From: Vanessa cardui
Lineage: Eukaryota; Arthropoda; Insecta; Lepidoptera; Nymphalidae
Assembly (NCBI RefSeq): GCF_905220365.1
Contig: NC_061131.1
Location: 11,259,318 to 11,323,317, forward strand
Reading direction: 5' to 3'
DNA: 64,000 nt
This document shows, piece after piece, positions 23,457 to 35,200 of the stretch (position 1 is the first letter of the stretch; each line of letters opens with the position of its first letter). The notes under the pieces were generated by a model that searched no databases, had not been told where the DNA came from, and saw nothing but the letters and a program-made list of their open reading frames with translations. A program made the position numbers and the translations under genes.

Positions 23457-24780
23457 GTAAGGGTAACATTAAAACTAGGCATTGTATTGTATAGAAAACA
23501 ATAAGACGATACTGGAAGTATCGGAAATGTTACAAATTTGTATTTTAAATTTGTTTTGTAACAAATGTGGATCATGTGAGAATAATTCTGCAGATTGTCG
23601 ACTTATTACATAATTTATTATATTATGATAAAAACATATGAAAAATAAGATTTTGAATGAATTATTTTCACCAATATCATCTCACATTTTTAATCGAATC
23701 AATTATTTCTACATTCTTATTGAAAACTGTTAATTAAAATTTTCTGCCTTATCCAAACAAAAATACATTATAATAATTTGAATGCAAGAGCAAAGACGAA
23801 ATAATTAGTGTAACGATATTTAATCAACATTAAGTAATAAGACAAGATAATTATAATTTGTATGTATAATAAGCAAACTCGGGAAGATAATTTTGTTTAT
23901 TACAAATGAGTGAATTCCAATTACAGACAAAATGCAGCTACAATGAAGTACATGTTTTTACTATATATTATAATTTCCTAAAAGTGTCTATGAAATGTGT
24001 TAAATGTACTAAAATATAAATATGGTTAGATTCAATGGAACTATATAATGGTTTTGTAGATCATTAAAATGTGAATTTATTCGAAATAGATTTCTTGTAA
24101 TATAGTTATAAATGTATGTATAGCAGTTTCCAAAACCTTCATTTAATGTTAAATACATAACCTGCATTATCTTGCGGCAGATTTCTAGATGGCCATGATC
24201 TCAGTATTTGTTCCAAGTGCCTTATGAACAAATAAATTCATTCCTACTTACATTCCAGAAATAAATCCTATGATCGTCTAGGACTAATTTTGTTTTGTGT
24301 CTTGATCAAAGAAATGTTCAAGAAGAAAATAAATAGTATTCCTTTATTGTATCCCGTACTTAATTAGTCTGTGATAGTATAAGTTTATAATTTGATCTTA
24401 AAAAAAATAAAACATTTAAATTCAATTATTCCGAACAAATACAAATTTGTAATAAATTCATTTTCTAACATTTACTATTTTTTCTGTATTTTTTAAATAA
24501 AAGAATCCAACATATTTTTTGTTAATTTTATTAGTAACTACATAATTAAAATCTATTAATCAATTACCTCGTAATGTACATATTTCAAATTATTAAGCTG
24601 GCCGTAAATATTAAGAAACATTTTTAAAAGTCATTCCAATTTTATTTTTTCCGATATTTCAATTGTTTCGTCCATTAAAACTTGTAAATAGTTGTCACAT
24701 TTTGTAAAAGATATAATTATTCTAATTTTGCACTTTGATTTTGCATGTATATGTTATAAGGGAACGTTATTAGTATTTAA

Positions 24781-25438
24781 ATGGCTCCTATACGATATAG
24801 TTTACATTATGAAGATTATTCAGAGCATCTTATGTCACGATTTGGAAAGCTCTTACAAATGCAATCATTGGTGGATATGACACTAATGTGTAGTTCGCAC
24901 ACTTTGCGTGTTCATAAAGCAGTACTTGCTGCTAGTAGTGCTTATTTCCAAGTAAGTAAAAGTATAAAATATTATTGGCTATATTACATAAATAAGTTAT
25001 AAATGAAGACTTAATGTTAAAATTAAATAATTGGTTAAAACTTTCAAGGTATAACTTTCAATGTTCTGACATTAATAGACCTAAATAAATTAATTATTCT
25101 TTAAAAGATTACACTTCGAATAATCTTTTATTATTATTATAAATTCAAATATAATATTAAATAAGCAAAAGTGGCAGTTATCAATTTTTTTTATATTAAA
25201 ATGATCACTGATGCGTCATTCTAAAAATTTTAGGAAGTTTTACAAAAACAAACTGGAGAACCATTGATTATTTTAAAAATGAGGTTTAGTGTACTCAAAT
25301 GTTTAGTTGAGTTCATGTATTGCGGGAAGACTCAGTGCTTAGAGGAGAACCTGGACGAGCTCGTGGCTGCAGCTCAGTTCCTTAAAATAAAAGGATTATC
25401 AAAAGTGACAAAGGAAGGACTGGGTATCAACAATCATA
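24781..25438 (+). CDS. BTB gene exons 1-2: BTB/POZ domain
   Basis: Exons 24781-24951 (donor 'ttccaa/gtaagt') and 25234-25438 (acceptor 'ttttag', donor 'cata/gtaagt') carry the whole BTB domain. The intron falls after SSAYFQ, before EVLQKQTGEPLIILK, a usual place to split insect BTB domains. The second exon ends in phase 1. Confidence 0.9.
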
Positions 25439-28400
25439 GTAAGTCACTACAAATACTATTAACGCAAATAGATGAATTATGCTAGTCATGCTACGTCGAT
25501 CAGTCTTGTACTGCGGTCAGTGATCAGGTCGGCTTCGATCTTTAAAAATGGAGCACAAGCATTTTTCCATATAAAAGCTAGACAATAGTTTTCAATTGTT
25601 AGTGTTGTAAGCAACATTTTGTCAAAATCAGTTAATAAGCTAAAGCTCTATACGGCTACAAATATACAAACAATAAGTAAACTTCAAGCTGCACGATTTT
25701 CACTTCGCCCGACATCTGATAAAGCATTTTGATAAATGATTTAGTACGTATCACCGTTTTATTAATTAAAAGAAACATTTCTCGAAATAAGGACAAAAAA
25801 TACTTTTCAACCGACTTCAAAAAGGAGGTTATCAATTCTTCTGTATTTTTTTCATATCCATCGGTCTATTACATCATCTGCTTCTGTCAGTTAACCTTAT
25901 CAGAGTTCCATTTAAGGTGAACTGCCCGTGTTCACACCGCCAGTCGTGATCAACCGTCCACCTCAGTCGCTTATTGATATGCACTCGCAGGTAAGCAAGA
26001 CTCCAAGCTGCGTACAATTCGGTCTGAGATTTCCCTAATTAAAATAAACGTAATAGAAAAGAGATGAAATTCATACCCACAATTAAGTGAGCTGCAATTA
26101 AAGCTGTCTTGGAAGCTTTTCGTCATATTCGGTATAAATGCGAAACATAATGCCATATGCCAATTGCAACAAGAATATTTTTGATAGTTTTCACGTTGTA
26201 CATACACTGAGTTAAATTTAAAAGAAAAGTATGTTTTAGTCTTTATACAGAAAAACTCTCTTCAATATATTAAATATTAATTTATCGTGTACCCAGCAAA
26301 CTGCACATTCGTGATTGAATAGATGTAGATTGTCGTCTGGCAAGACTAATAAATAGATATTGAGACGCAAACAATTTTACTATTTTTTATTAATGTAATA
26401 TTATAGTCCTGACAAACGTTTTTTTTTTTTTGGTATAGGTTGGCGGACGAGCGTATAGGCCACCTGATTTAAAGTGGTCACCATCACCCATAGACAATGA
26501 AGCTGTAAGAAATATTAACTATTCCTTACATCGTCAATGTGCCACCAACCTTTCGAACTAAGATGTTATGTCCCTTGTGCCTGTAGTTACACTGGCTCAC
26601 TCACCCTTAAAACCGGAACACAACAATACTTAGTACTGTTATTTGGCGGCGGTTTTAACTAAATGCATAAAATTATTTCGAAGTTGTCCGTTTAAACAAA
26701 CTCACTTTACCTTACCTTTCTAAGAAATATAATTCATTATTATGTAAATATAAATATTTCTTGAAGGACAACACGGAGACCAAGACACCCCTTTCTCAAT
26801 TGGCTTCAACGAACAGCAATCAAACCGGAGAAAGCCTTAATCGAACAAACAAGGTTACAAATACTTGTCGTATGTTACATAAATATTTATTTAATGGTTA
26901 TATAGCGATGAAGTAACAGACAGTCCGAATTAAGTTCGCATTTATTATTATAGTCAATAATTAATAATTTAAACTAAACACTTTAAGTTTTTAAATAATT
27001 GAATGTAACAGGATATGGTGATGCGTATACCTTTTGATATTGACGGCAGCGCAAACTCCAACGTTGATTATTCGGACCCCTCGCGAGCTATCCGACCGCG
27101 TCGTGGGAGGCCTAGTTTTAAGGTAAGAATTCTAAGTTACAATCCTATACGAACCATATTATTAAAGGCATGTTTTTTTAATAAAATTGCTAAACCAATA
27201 TACTTAAAACTTTTAATATTCAAGTAGCGCATTTAGCAACGCTGTCAATAGTTTTGCCTTAAGACAGGTAATTTGAAACAATAAGTTACTCTGCAATTAA
27301 AATCGTTTCGATAATGGGTAGCATATTGGCCGATATGAAATAACCTATGAGCCAAGGTTATTTCAAATTAATTTATTCACATACGATATGCTTTTTTGTC
27401 CAGAAACACTTAGTCGGAAACAGTTGCAATAATTATTATAGACAGGGCCGTATTTAGGGGAGGGCAACCGGGGCAACTGCCCTGGGGCCTCCACATTAGT
27501 GGGGGCCACAGTTTTCAGCAAGTTTACAAATACCCAGATATAGTCAAATTATAATAATGTTATTATTTAATATTTTGAAAGTTACTGATACAAGTAAATA
27601 AATCATAGCTTACTGATTGAAATAAAAAAGTAATTAATTCATGATAATATAATTATTAGGTTGTTCACAATTCTGTTTGTCTAGGGCCCCCACTGCTTTG
27701 TAGCCCGGGGGCCTCCAGACCTTTAAATCCGGCTCTGATTATAGAGTACGATCATGTGGAATGACCGTCCCATAATACCAATTACGAAAGTTCAGACTGA
27801 CTGAACATATATTTGAGCACATATATTTTCTGCCTAGTTGGCTATTGATCATGGCCACAGTGATCGAAGGACAGTTAGCAGGTTATAACTAACAAAGAAA
27901 AACATAAAAAAATAAACATATTAAATTTGCATTTATTACCTGCATATTTTTTAAATAAATTAACTGTATTAAATTTAAAATGAAATAATAAACTAAATAC
28001 CTATATTATCACAGCGGCCCAGCGGTTGGGAGGGTGGCGGAGTCTTAGGGCGAGCTGCCGAAAGAGCCCTGATGCGTCGCGAGCAGGACTCTCGTAAAGC
28101 TATACACCATTTAAAGAATTTACAGACGAAACATATGCAGGTGATTGTATTAAGTACATATCTACAATTCCATCAAAGTTTCATTACTTTTACATTAAGC
28201 CGTATTAATTGCATAATAGAGTAAATAAAAGTTATTCAATTCTTACGATATAAGACTATTAAAATTTTGCTTTGATATCTACAGGATTATATGGACAGGG
28301 TATCGCTATCACAAGCCGTTAACAGCATTTGCAACAATGACACTGCGTCCTCCAGCTATCTCAACATGGATAATGATATCATATACATGGATCAAACGTC

Positions 28401-29910
28401 CAACTCACTCGATCCTGCGGACCCATTTTCCAAAGACTCACTCGGACACGAAACAATAACATCAAACTACTCTGCTGCGACGACCAGTTCAGCGAATGAA
28501 ACTTCAAACATCGGCATAAACACTGCCATGTCACAATACGTAAATGCATTAAAAAGCGCTGGATTGCCTACAGACTTGCCAATTTTATTTGAATCTGGAG
28601 ACGGGTCATACATAAACGTTAACGAGCAAGTTCTACTGGACATGGTCCAGAGCAGTGAAATACAATACGAAGTTATCGAACAGCCCAATATTATCGAAAA
28701 AGTAGCCGATCCAAGCGAGATCAAAAGTATTGATGAACTCTCAAAATCTATAGAGCGGGGCGAAATGCTGATAGGGTCCAAGAACTTCCCTTCGAATAAT
28801 GTATTTAATAAAAATAGTAATATTCACGAGGATACAATAAACAGTTTAAACGAAATCTTACCTGATAATTTAGAATCATTTGAAGGACAGCAAAATTTTA
28901 TAGAATTAGATCATTCCCTTCGAGGCGAACATACGTCTATGGATAGAGATAATAATAATGATTTTTCATGTATAGACAGTGACATGCAGTTTTTCACAAA
29001 ATCTATGAGTGAGGACGTTAAAAAATACTATGATGACCAACCTCTGAATGATCCTCGAGTACTTGATCAATATTGTCCAGCAAGTACTTCTTTTGACACA
29101 AGTTTTAATATGTCTCTACTAGATACAAAAACCCATTTAGGTGACAACACGAACCAGCAGTATAGCTCTCTGAATACTGATGACCTAAAAAGAAACGACG
29201 GTTGTTATGATTTTAGTTTACAACTGCCTCATACAAGTGACTTTAAAGAAGATGCTCTGGATTGTCTACTGTCTACTCCAAAACACAATGAAAATCAAGA
29301 TAGTTACCACGATACAGATGACAGAGTTCAAGAACAAGATGAAATAATGAAAGATCTGATGAATATTGAAAATAGAATAAACATGGGTAACTGTGATAGC
29401 AATGTAACTCACAGGGAAAGCGATGTTTCAGATAATATTAATAATAGCACGTTGGATTCCGATATACCCGATCTTTCAAAAGATATCAATTCCGTAAAGG
29501 ATGACGTCGCTTCGTCTGATAACACTTTACAATGGGACTTTATTAAAATGAATGACATTGGTGAAAAAAATGACCTTAATAATTCTACTAATATGATTCC
29601 ACCAGAATCTAATATTTCAAAATCAGTGGTTGATTTAACCGATTCTGTAAATCTTGACGCCGAAAAATGGGACTCCATGAATGAAGATCACTTGACAGAC
29701 AAAGAGAATAAAAGTTACGATTACCAAAATACCAATACTTCAACTCTGGATGAAAATATACCATTTGCGGTTGGACTTCTTCCTTTAAAACAAGTACAAA
29801 GCAGTGAGGAAGAGATGTTGTTGAAAAGGAAGAATGTAAATGATATCGATATGTTAGATAATGTAGACGCTAAATGTTTAAAACGTAAAATAAAATGTAA
29901 AAAGATTTAA
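24781..29910 (+). CDS. BTB/POZ-domain nuclear protein with AT-hook-like motif and long acidic tail
   Basis: Seven inferred exons (24781-24951, 25234-25438, 25917-25990, 26767-26853, 27012-27122, 28015-28140, 28285-29910) splice in phase into 799 residues. Residues about 10-125 form a BTB domain (LVDMTLMCSSHTLRVHKAVLAA, then CLVEFMYCG and AAAQFLKIKGL). A Pro-rich linker, an AT-hook-like RPRRGRPSF and a charged helical segment (RAAERALMRREQDSRKAIHH) follow. The remaining 540 residues are Asp/Asn/Ser-rich, ending in a basic KCLKRKIKCKK. No zinc finger or psq domain is present, unlike many insect TTK-type BTB factors. The BTB fold mediates dimerisation and the AT-hook suggests DNA contact, so a chromatin role is likely. 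I do not recognise a named orthologue. The start is the first ATG before the BTB domain. Confidence 0.85.
25806..25840 (+). repeat. Short lepidopteran transposon-end remnant
   Basis: The string 'ccgacttcaaaaaggaggtt' followed by 'atcaattc' and a T-rich run resembles a tail seen in many lepidopteran non-LTR remnants. It lies in a BTB gene intron. Its boundaries are not clear. Confidence 0.35.
25917..27122 (+). CDS. BTB gene exons 3-5: linker and AT-hook-like motif
   Basis: Exon 25917-25990 (acceptor 'catttaag', donor 'cgcag/gtaagc') completes the phase-1 codon and gives SELPVFTPPVVINRPPQSL. Exon 26767-26853 is a 29-codon phase-0 cassette whose donor ('aag/gttac') is weak, so it may be skipped without changing frame. 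Exon 27012-27122 (acceptor 'gtaacag', donor 'aag/gtaaga') encodes the RPRRGRPSF motif. The first exon has a weak pyrimidine tract but a clean phase match. Confidence 0.7.
26429..26655 (+). repeat. Dispersed lepidopteran repeat, family B, copy 2
   Basis: After a poly-T run it reads 'ggtataggttggcggacgag', then 'caccatcacccatagacaat', 'gtgcctgtagttacactgg' and 'tactgttatttggcgg'. It is closely similar to the copy at 59083-59380, has the same orientation and lies in a BTB gene intron. Confidence 0.85.
27443..27737. mobile_element. hAT-type MITE with 8-bp target site duplication
   Basis: The 295-bp non-coding element starts CAGGGCCGTATTTAGG and ends as the inverted match (CCTTTAAATCCGGCTCTG). 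It is flanked by identical 8-bp repeats, ATTATAGA, at 27435-27442 and 27738-27745. Terminal inverted repeats with CAGRG ends and an 8-bp duplication are hallmarks of the hAT superfamily. No transposase is encoded, so mobilisation would need an enzyme from elsewhere. It lies in the BTB gene intron between 27122 and 28015. Confidence 0.85.
28015..29910 (+). CDS. BTB gene exons 6-7: charged segment and acidic tail
   Basis: Exon 28015-28140 (acceptor 'atcacag', donor 'atgcag/gtgatt') encodes a basic, helix-prone stretch. Exon 28285-29910 (acceptor 'atctacag') encodes 541 residues rich in Asp, Asn and Ser with no cysteine/histidine finger pattern. The run LPTDLPILFESGDGSYINVN near 28570-28620 looks structured compared with the rest and may be a conserved module. 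The last 30 residues turn basic. Confidence 0.85.
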
Positions 29911-29925
29911 GTAATGTGTAATATA

Positions 29926-29940
29926 AATAAAAGAAATAAA
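29926..29940 (+). terminator. BTB gene poly(A) signals
   Basis: Two AATAAA hexamers at 29926-29931 and 29935-29940 begin only 16 bases after the TAA stop. This implies a very short 3'UTR. Confidence 0.6.
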
Positions 29941-29944
29941 AAAC

Positions 29945-31520
29945 TGAAATTGGTAATTAATCGATAAGCCACCTACCTTGAGGAATAATGAAAGTTCTGT
30001 ATTAGCTAAGCTATGCAAACAACTGAACTTATGAATGGAGATGAAAGCTTTTGCAGTTTTTTTTTAGAGAAAAGTTTTTACAGTTTTTTTTTCCAAAAAT
30101 AATACGCTATAACGTGTTATAAATAACAAAACTTCGTGTAAATATTGTCGACCGTTGTTGAAATTCACGCGAAACTGTTAGCCTGTCTATATCTTACTGA
30201 ATTTGATTAGACAGAGGGCTTTAAAAGAAAGGTCTGGAATTATTCCAAAAAACTCATAATATACGGGTATATCAGTACTTATTTTCAAAAATGTATTACC
30301 ATACCACTGTTTTCCGAAGGAACATCCTAATATAGAAAAATCTTATTGATGCTAATAAATACTCAGATGTCGTCGGTCATCAAGAGATTAACGTAAGAGA
30401 AAAATTAATGCAAGCCCCCATGGGGTAAGCCAAGTTATTGTTATTATGGAATTTTTTTTATCTTACCTACAAAAACCCCGTTGCCTTCTTCAGAACGGGT
30501 AAGAGGGAGAGTCTAAAGCCTTATAAATTTACAACACACAATTTAGATCATATTTTAAAATAATTAATATCGTCGATAGTTTGTATCGTACTTTACTACA
30601 GAGAAGAAATGGTAGAAGTTGATTACATGAACCTATAACTAGGTAATTAAAATAAAACACTCAATAAAAATAAATCTAGTGGATATTTTATTGAACAGAT
30701 ATTTTTTTACAAAATATTAACATTTCACATTACATTATTAAGGCATTATGATTCCTCTTCGAAACTAACTTCAGGCACATTAATCGCATAATTCAGTAGT
30801 GGAATAATTTATTATATATTTTACAGTTTTTTTTATAGCAGTGAAGTTTGTTTTTTAAATAAAGAACATGATAATTAACGAAAAATGCGTATTTTACAAC
30901 GGTTACGGTAAACAAATACTCATCTATTTGTTAATTAAGACTGTGATGTTATGTCTTCCTCCGGTCCATCGAAATGTGGACCCTTAAAGCTGCCTTATCT
31001 TGTTTTTTTTTTAAACGGATCACATGATAGTAAGTGATGATACACGTTTCCATTCTCCATTTGCCATTATTAACATGAGCGCTGATTCTATTGCAGTCAA
31101 TATCATATTAATCCCGAGACGTGATCATGTTATCGACGAACTTACTTCACAATAAAGATACATTTAATGTTGTAATGAACGGTAAGGCGCGATTAAAAAG
31201 TAAAATTTCCCGTAAACTCGTTACTTACGGTCGTTGAGGGCCATTAAAAAAACATCGTTTAATTTTTAATCTTATCAAATATTTCTTACAATAGAGTCAG
31301 CTTAACTGGAATAAAAAGGCTGTTTGGCGAAAATTACCAGTGCATAAGGTATGATTCGTATACCATTAAATGTTTAGAATGCAAGAATTGACTCTATGAA
31401 GAGATGTTTCGTTCATTTTGATCAACATTTAAACATTTACAGGACATTTTATTCGTACCCACTGTAATAAAATGCCTGTCAGAACTATCTTATCTATAAA
31501 AAAATGGCTCGGATTGACAA
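29945..31520. other. Convergent intergenic spacer, BTB gene to Contactin
   Basis: This is the tail-to-tail spacer, AT-rich and without a coding frame. A weak relative of the family B repeat start may lie at about 31005-31060 ('atgatagtaagtgatgat'). AATAAA on the minus strand also occurs at 30687-30692, so the Contactin 3'UTR may extend into this interval. Confidence 0.5.
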
Positions 31521-31526
31521 TTTATT
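31521..31526 (-). terminator. Candidate Contactin poly(A) signal
   Basis: AATAAA on the minus strand, about 420 bases after the Contactin stop codon. An ATTAAA variant overlaps the stop itself and a further AATAAA is at 30687-30692. Confidence 0.35.
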
Positions 31527-31947
31527 TCCAAAAGCAAATTCATAAAAAATATATTATAAACAAATTTCTTAAACCTAAACATTTTCGTACATGATATGAT
31601 TAGCGTGTTTAAAAAAATATTGCCATTAAAATATTGAGATTCCATTATATAGATATCATTGTTATGTTACTTATTGTCAGCGATTTAAAAAAATATTTTA
31701 CAGTCGTATATAAATATTGTTGAATATACTATCGAAAAAAATAAATATTAAAATAATTGTAAAGTAAATATCAAACTAAAAAATAATACATGTGTTAACA
31801 AAATGGCCGGATAAATATCACAACATAATTCAATGGACTGAATTAAATCATTAAAAAATATATAGCAACAGAATAGTCAATATTAAAACCTCGTTACAAA
31901 AATTGAATTGTATAAAAATGCTTATCACCTAAAACTACATCTAAACT

Positions 31948-32262
31948 TTAATTATAGAGAATCCTACAGAATAAACAATATAATATAAAAGTGATGAAAA
32001 TATGAGATTCTCTTAAGATTTGTGATCTGTGAGCAGAGCTTCTTACGTAGTATCCATAAGCGTCACTGTGATAGTCCCCCATCTGGAAGGTTATAGGTGG
32101 AGAGGACATTCTGCCATCACCTCCGTTTGAGTAAGCTAATACTCTTAAATTATATGACTTTCCTGGTGTCAAATTTGTAACATAAGCTTCCAGTTTATGT
32201 TCCACTGGTATTAAGGTGTCATTTGCAGTACTCATATCCTGGTCGATTTCCCATACTCTCAC
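31948..32262 (-). CDS. Cont: Contactin last exon: end of FN3-4 and GPI signal
   Basis: The acceptor (cag as '+' ctg at 32263-32265) opens VRVWEIDQD and completes the fourth FN3 domain (NLRVLAYSNGG). The C-terminus has small residues (RSSAHRS) about 12 residues before a final hydrophobic run, IFITFILYCLFCRILYN, then TAA. That arrangement fits GPI-anchor addition and removal of the tail. Confidence 0.9.
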   Translation of the reverse strand: MRVWEIDQDMSTANDTLIPVEHKLEAYVTNLTPGKSYNLRVLAYSNGGDGRMSSPPITFQMGDYHSDAYGYYVRSSAHRSQILRESHIFITFILYCLFCRILYN

Positions 32263-35200
32263 CTGAAAGAAGTAAAATAAAATATATGGATATTAAACAA
32301 TTTACAACAAAAATTTCCTTATCAGATATTCTACCTCTCAAACAATACTAGGTATTTCTGTTGTTATGGTTCGAAGGGTGAGTGAGCCAGTATAACCACA
32401 GACACAAGGTAAATAACATCTTGGCAGTTAGTAGTGTATTTGGAGATGTAAGGAATTGTAAACAGCATCCTATGTTGTAAATAGCAGTGGGCGTTGATGA
32501 CCACTTAGCCTTAGGTGACCCATATGCTTGTCTGTTTATATAAAAATACAAAAATCACTTACCTTGTAACCAATGAGCGGTTCCTCCTCGTCTGTAGGCT
32601 GTACGTATCTCCAAACAACGCGAACAGTGCTGGGGTTGACGGCCCACACGTTGACTGAGGCAGGTGGCTTTTGTGGAGCCTTGCGGAATGTACGTTCTAA
32701 ATACCGTTCACTCTCTGGACCTTCGCCAGCTGAATTAAATGCCATTACCTAAAAACATTAAACATCATGACTTTAGACACTGGAAAATTTAAATTTCTTA
32801 AACCAAATACATCTATTTAAACAGTCATTTACTTGCAATTACTTACAAAACAAACTTCCACCCTAGTGTTAGTTCATTTAAACAAAATTAATCTTTTACA
32901 AAGCCTTCGTACAATTCCATGAAGTTAGCTTTAAAAAATAACAGATGATAATATATTTTTTAATGGACTTTAAAGTATATTTAAAAATACCTTGTCTTAA
33001 AACATGAATAAAAATATATTTTATCTATAGTAAAATGTTTATACCTTAACAAAATAGTAGGTATCCGGCTGCAGTCCAACTATGAGAGCCCAATTACGAG
33101 TGGTCCTAGATAGGAAGTATATGCATTCCTCTTCCTTGTTAACTTGTTTCCAATACTTAAGACGGTGGCCAATCAATTTACCGCGTAATCTATCACGAGA
33201 CTGATCAATAGGATTCCATGTGACGTTAAGAGAAGTAGAGTTGAACGATCTTGAGTAAACCTGCTGTGGGGCAACTTGTGGCATATCTTCGGCCGAATAA
33301 ATTGTAACTACTTCACTTTCTGGACCCGCACCGATATCATTAAAGGCCTGAACCTTTACATTATATGCGGTAAAAAAGTAATCCAATGGAATATGTACAA
33401 CGTGCATTCCAATGTTACCGTATTCTTTAAGTAAAAGTGACTGGAATTCAACTTCTGAATTATTTCGGCGCCAAAATATTTTATAATGAATGCCAGGGCC
33501 ATTTTGAAGTGATAGAGGCATTGGACTCCATTTGATAGTAAGATCACCAATTTTTCCGCCACCACCTCCTACATTAAATGGAGCTTGATAAGGTTTATCA
33601 GGTTGAGTAGAGAATTGAGGACTGGGCGATGATGGTTCTCCTATACCCAAACTGTTCACAGCTTGTACTCTAAACTCATAAACAGACCATGGCATCAGAG
33701 TTGTAGTTATCGTAGCACGTTTCCGTCCATTGTATCTGCCAATTTCCATTACATTGGAAACACTATCACTTACGATATACCATGTTGTATTCCACTGCGT
33801 GCGACCAGTTACGACGTAGTTAGTGATAGGACGGCCATTAGGATTGCTGTCGGTCCATTCCAGGGTAACTGAAGAACGTTGAATGTTAATAACTTGTAAA
33901 CCACCCGGTGAGCCAGGTGGCCCTTCTATCCGTAACTGCGTGCGTGTAGAAATTCGACCAATAGCTGATTTGACTATACACTCATATTCACCTACATCTG
34001 ACAGCCTAACATCGAAAATAGTTAGCTCTCCGCCATCAATCTTTATTCGCTTATCGGCGTAAAGATCAGCTGCCTCTTTCATTCGTAAACCATTATGATT
34101 CCAAAGATACGCGGTGTCCAAGAGAGAGTCGATTTCGGCGTTACAATGCAAAAAAATAACTTGACCGACTTGTTTGGTAATACGCGTCGGTAATCGTTCT
34201 GTAAAGCGTGGAGCACGCAAAACAATAAGACGTCCTCGACTCTCGTCAGAGCCATATTGATTCTTAGCAACACAAGTGTAAACCCCTTCATCATCTCTTG
34301 ACAATTGCCTTATAATAAGATTTCCGTTTTCAGTGATAAACCTTTTACCGCCAGCTCCAATAACAATGTTATCTTTTTTCCATGTAAACGTGGGTTTCGG
34401 TGCCGCCTCTGGATTGCACCGGAGAGTTACATTTCCACCCTCAGACCCATAGGTCTCTGACTCCAATGGCCGTTTCTTAAATGATGGTTTAAGTGAAAGT
34501 ACACGCAACTGTCCTGTTGAATATTTCGCCTTTAATTGGTTTTTAGCTTCACATTGGAACATACCAGGATCTCTTGTTGGGTCTAAAAACTTGATTATTA
34601 ATACATTATCTTGTATAACATATCTATCTCTGTCTTCAGTCTCTAAGGTATCCATCGAAAGTTTTTGTCCATTTTTCCACCAGGTGTAATTGACGTCAGG
34701 TATACCAAAAGCTTCACAATTCCAATGCAAATCTCCTTTGTTGTCAACATGTTTATTTGTTAATGGGATGGTAAAATTGGGTTCAGCTTGTACTTTTAGG
34801 AAGACATTATTAGATATATGAGCTCTGTCATTACGCACATCACACTTGTACTCACCTTCATCTTCAACACCAACATTAGGTATTGTTAGAACTCTGTCAA
34901 AGTTACTTAAATGGGCTTTTCTGGGTATTCTTCCACCTGTTCTGGTCCAATTATAAGACGGAACAGGATAACCAAATGATATACATTCTAGTCTTACTTC
35001 CTGTCCAACTATTGGGGCCTCTGGGAAAACTTTTGGAAAATTGTTCGGAAACTTCAGTTGTTGGTAATCTGAATTGGGATACACTAACAAAGGAAAGAAT
35101 GGACCATTTCGACCAGCATCGGATACTTTACTCATAACATTACAGCTGTAATTTCCTCTATCTATATTCTCCAAAGCTGAGAAATATAAACCACCATCAT

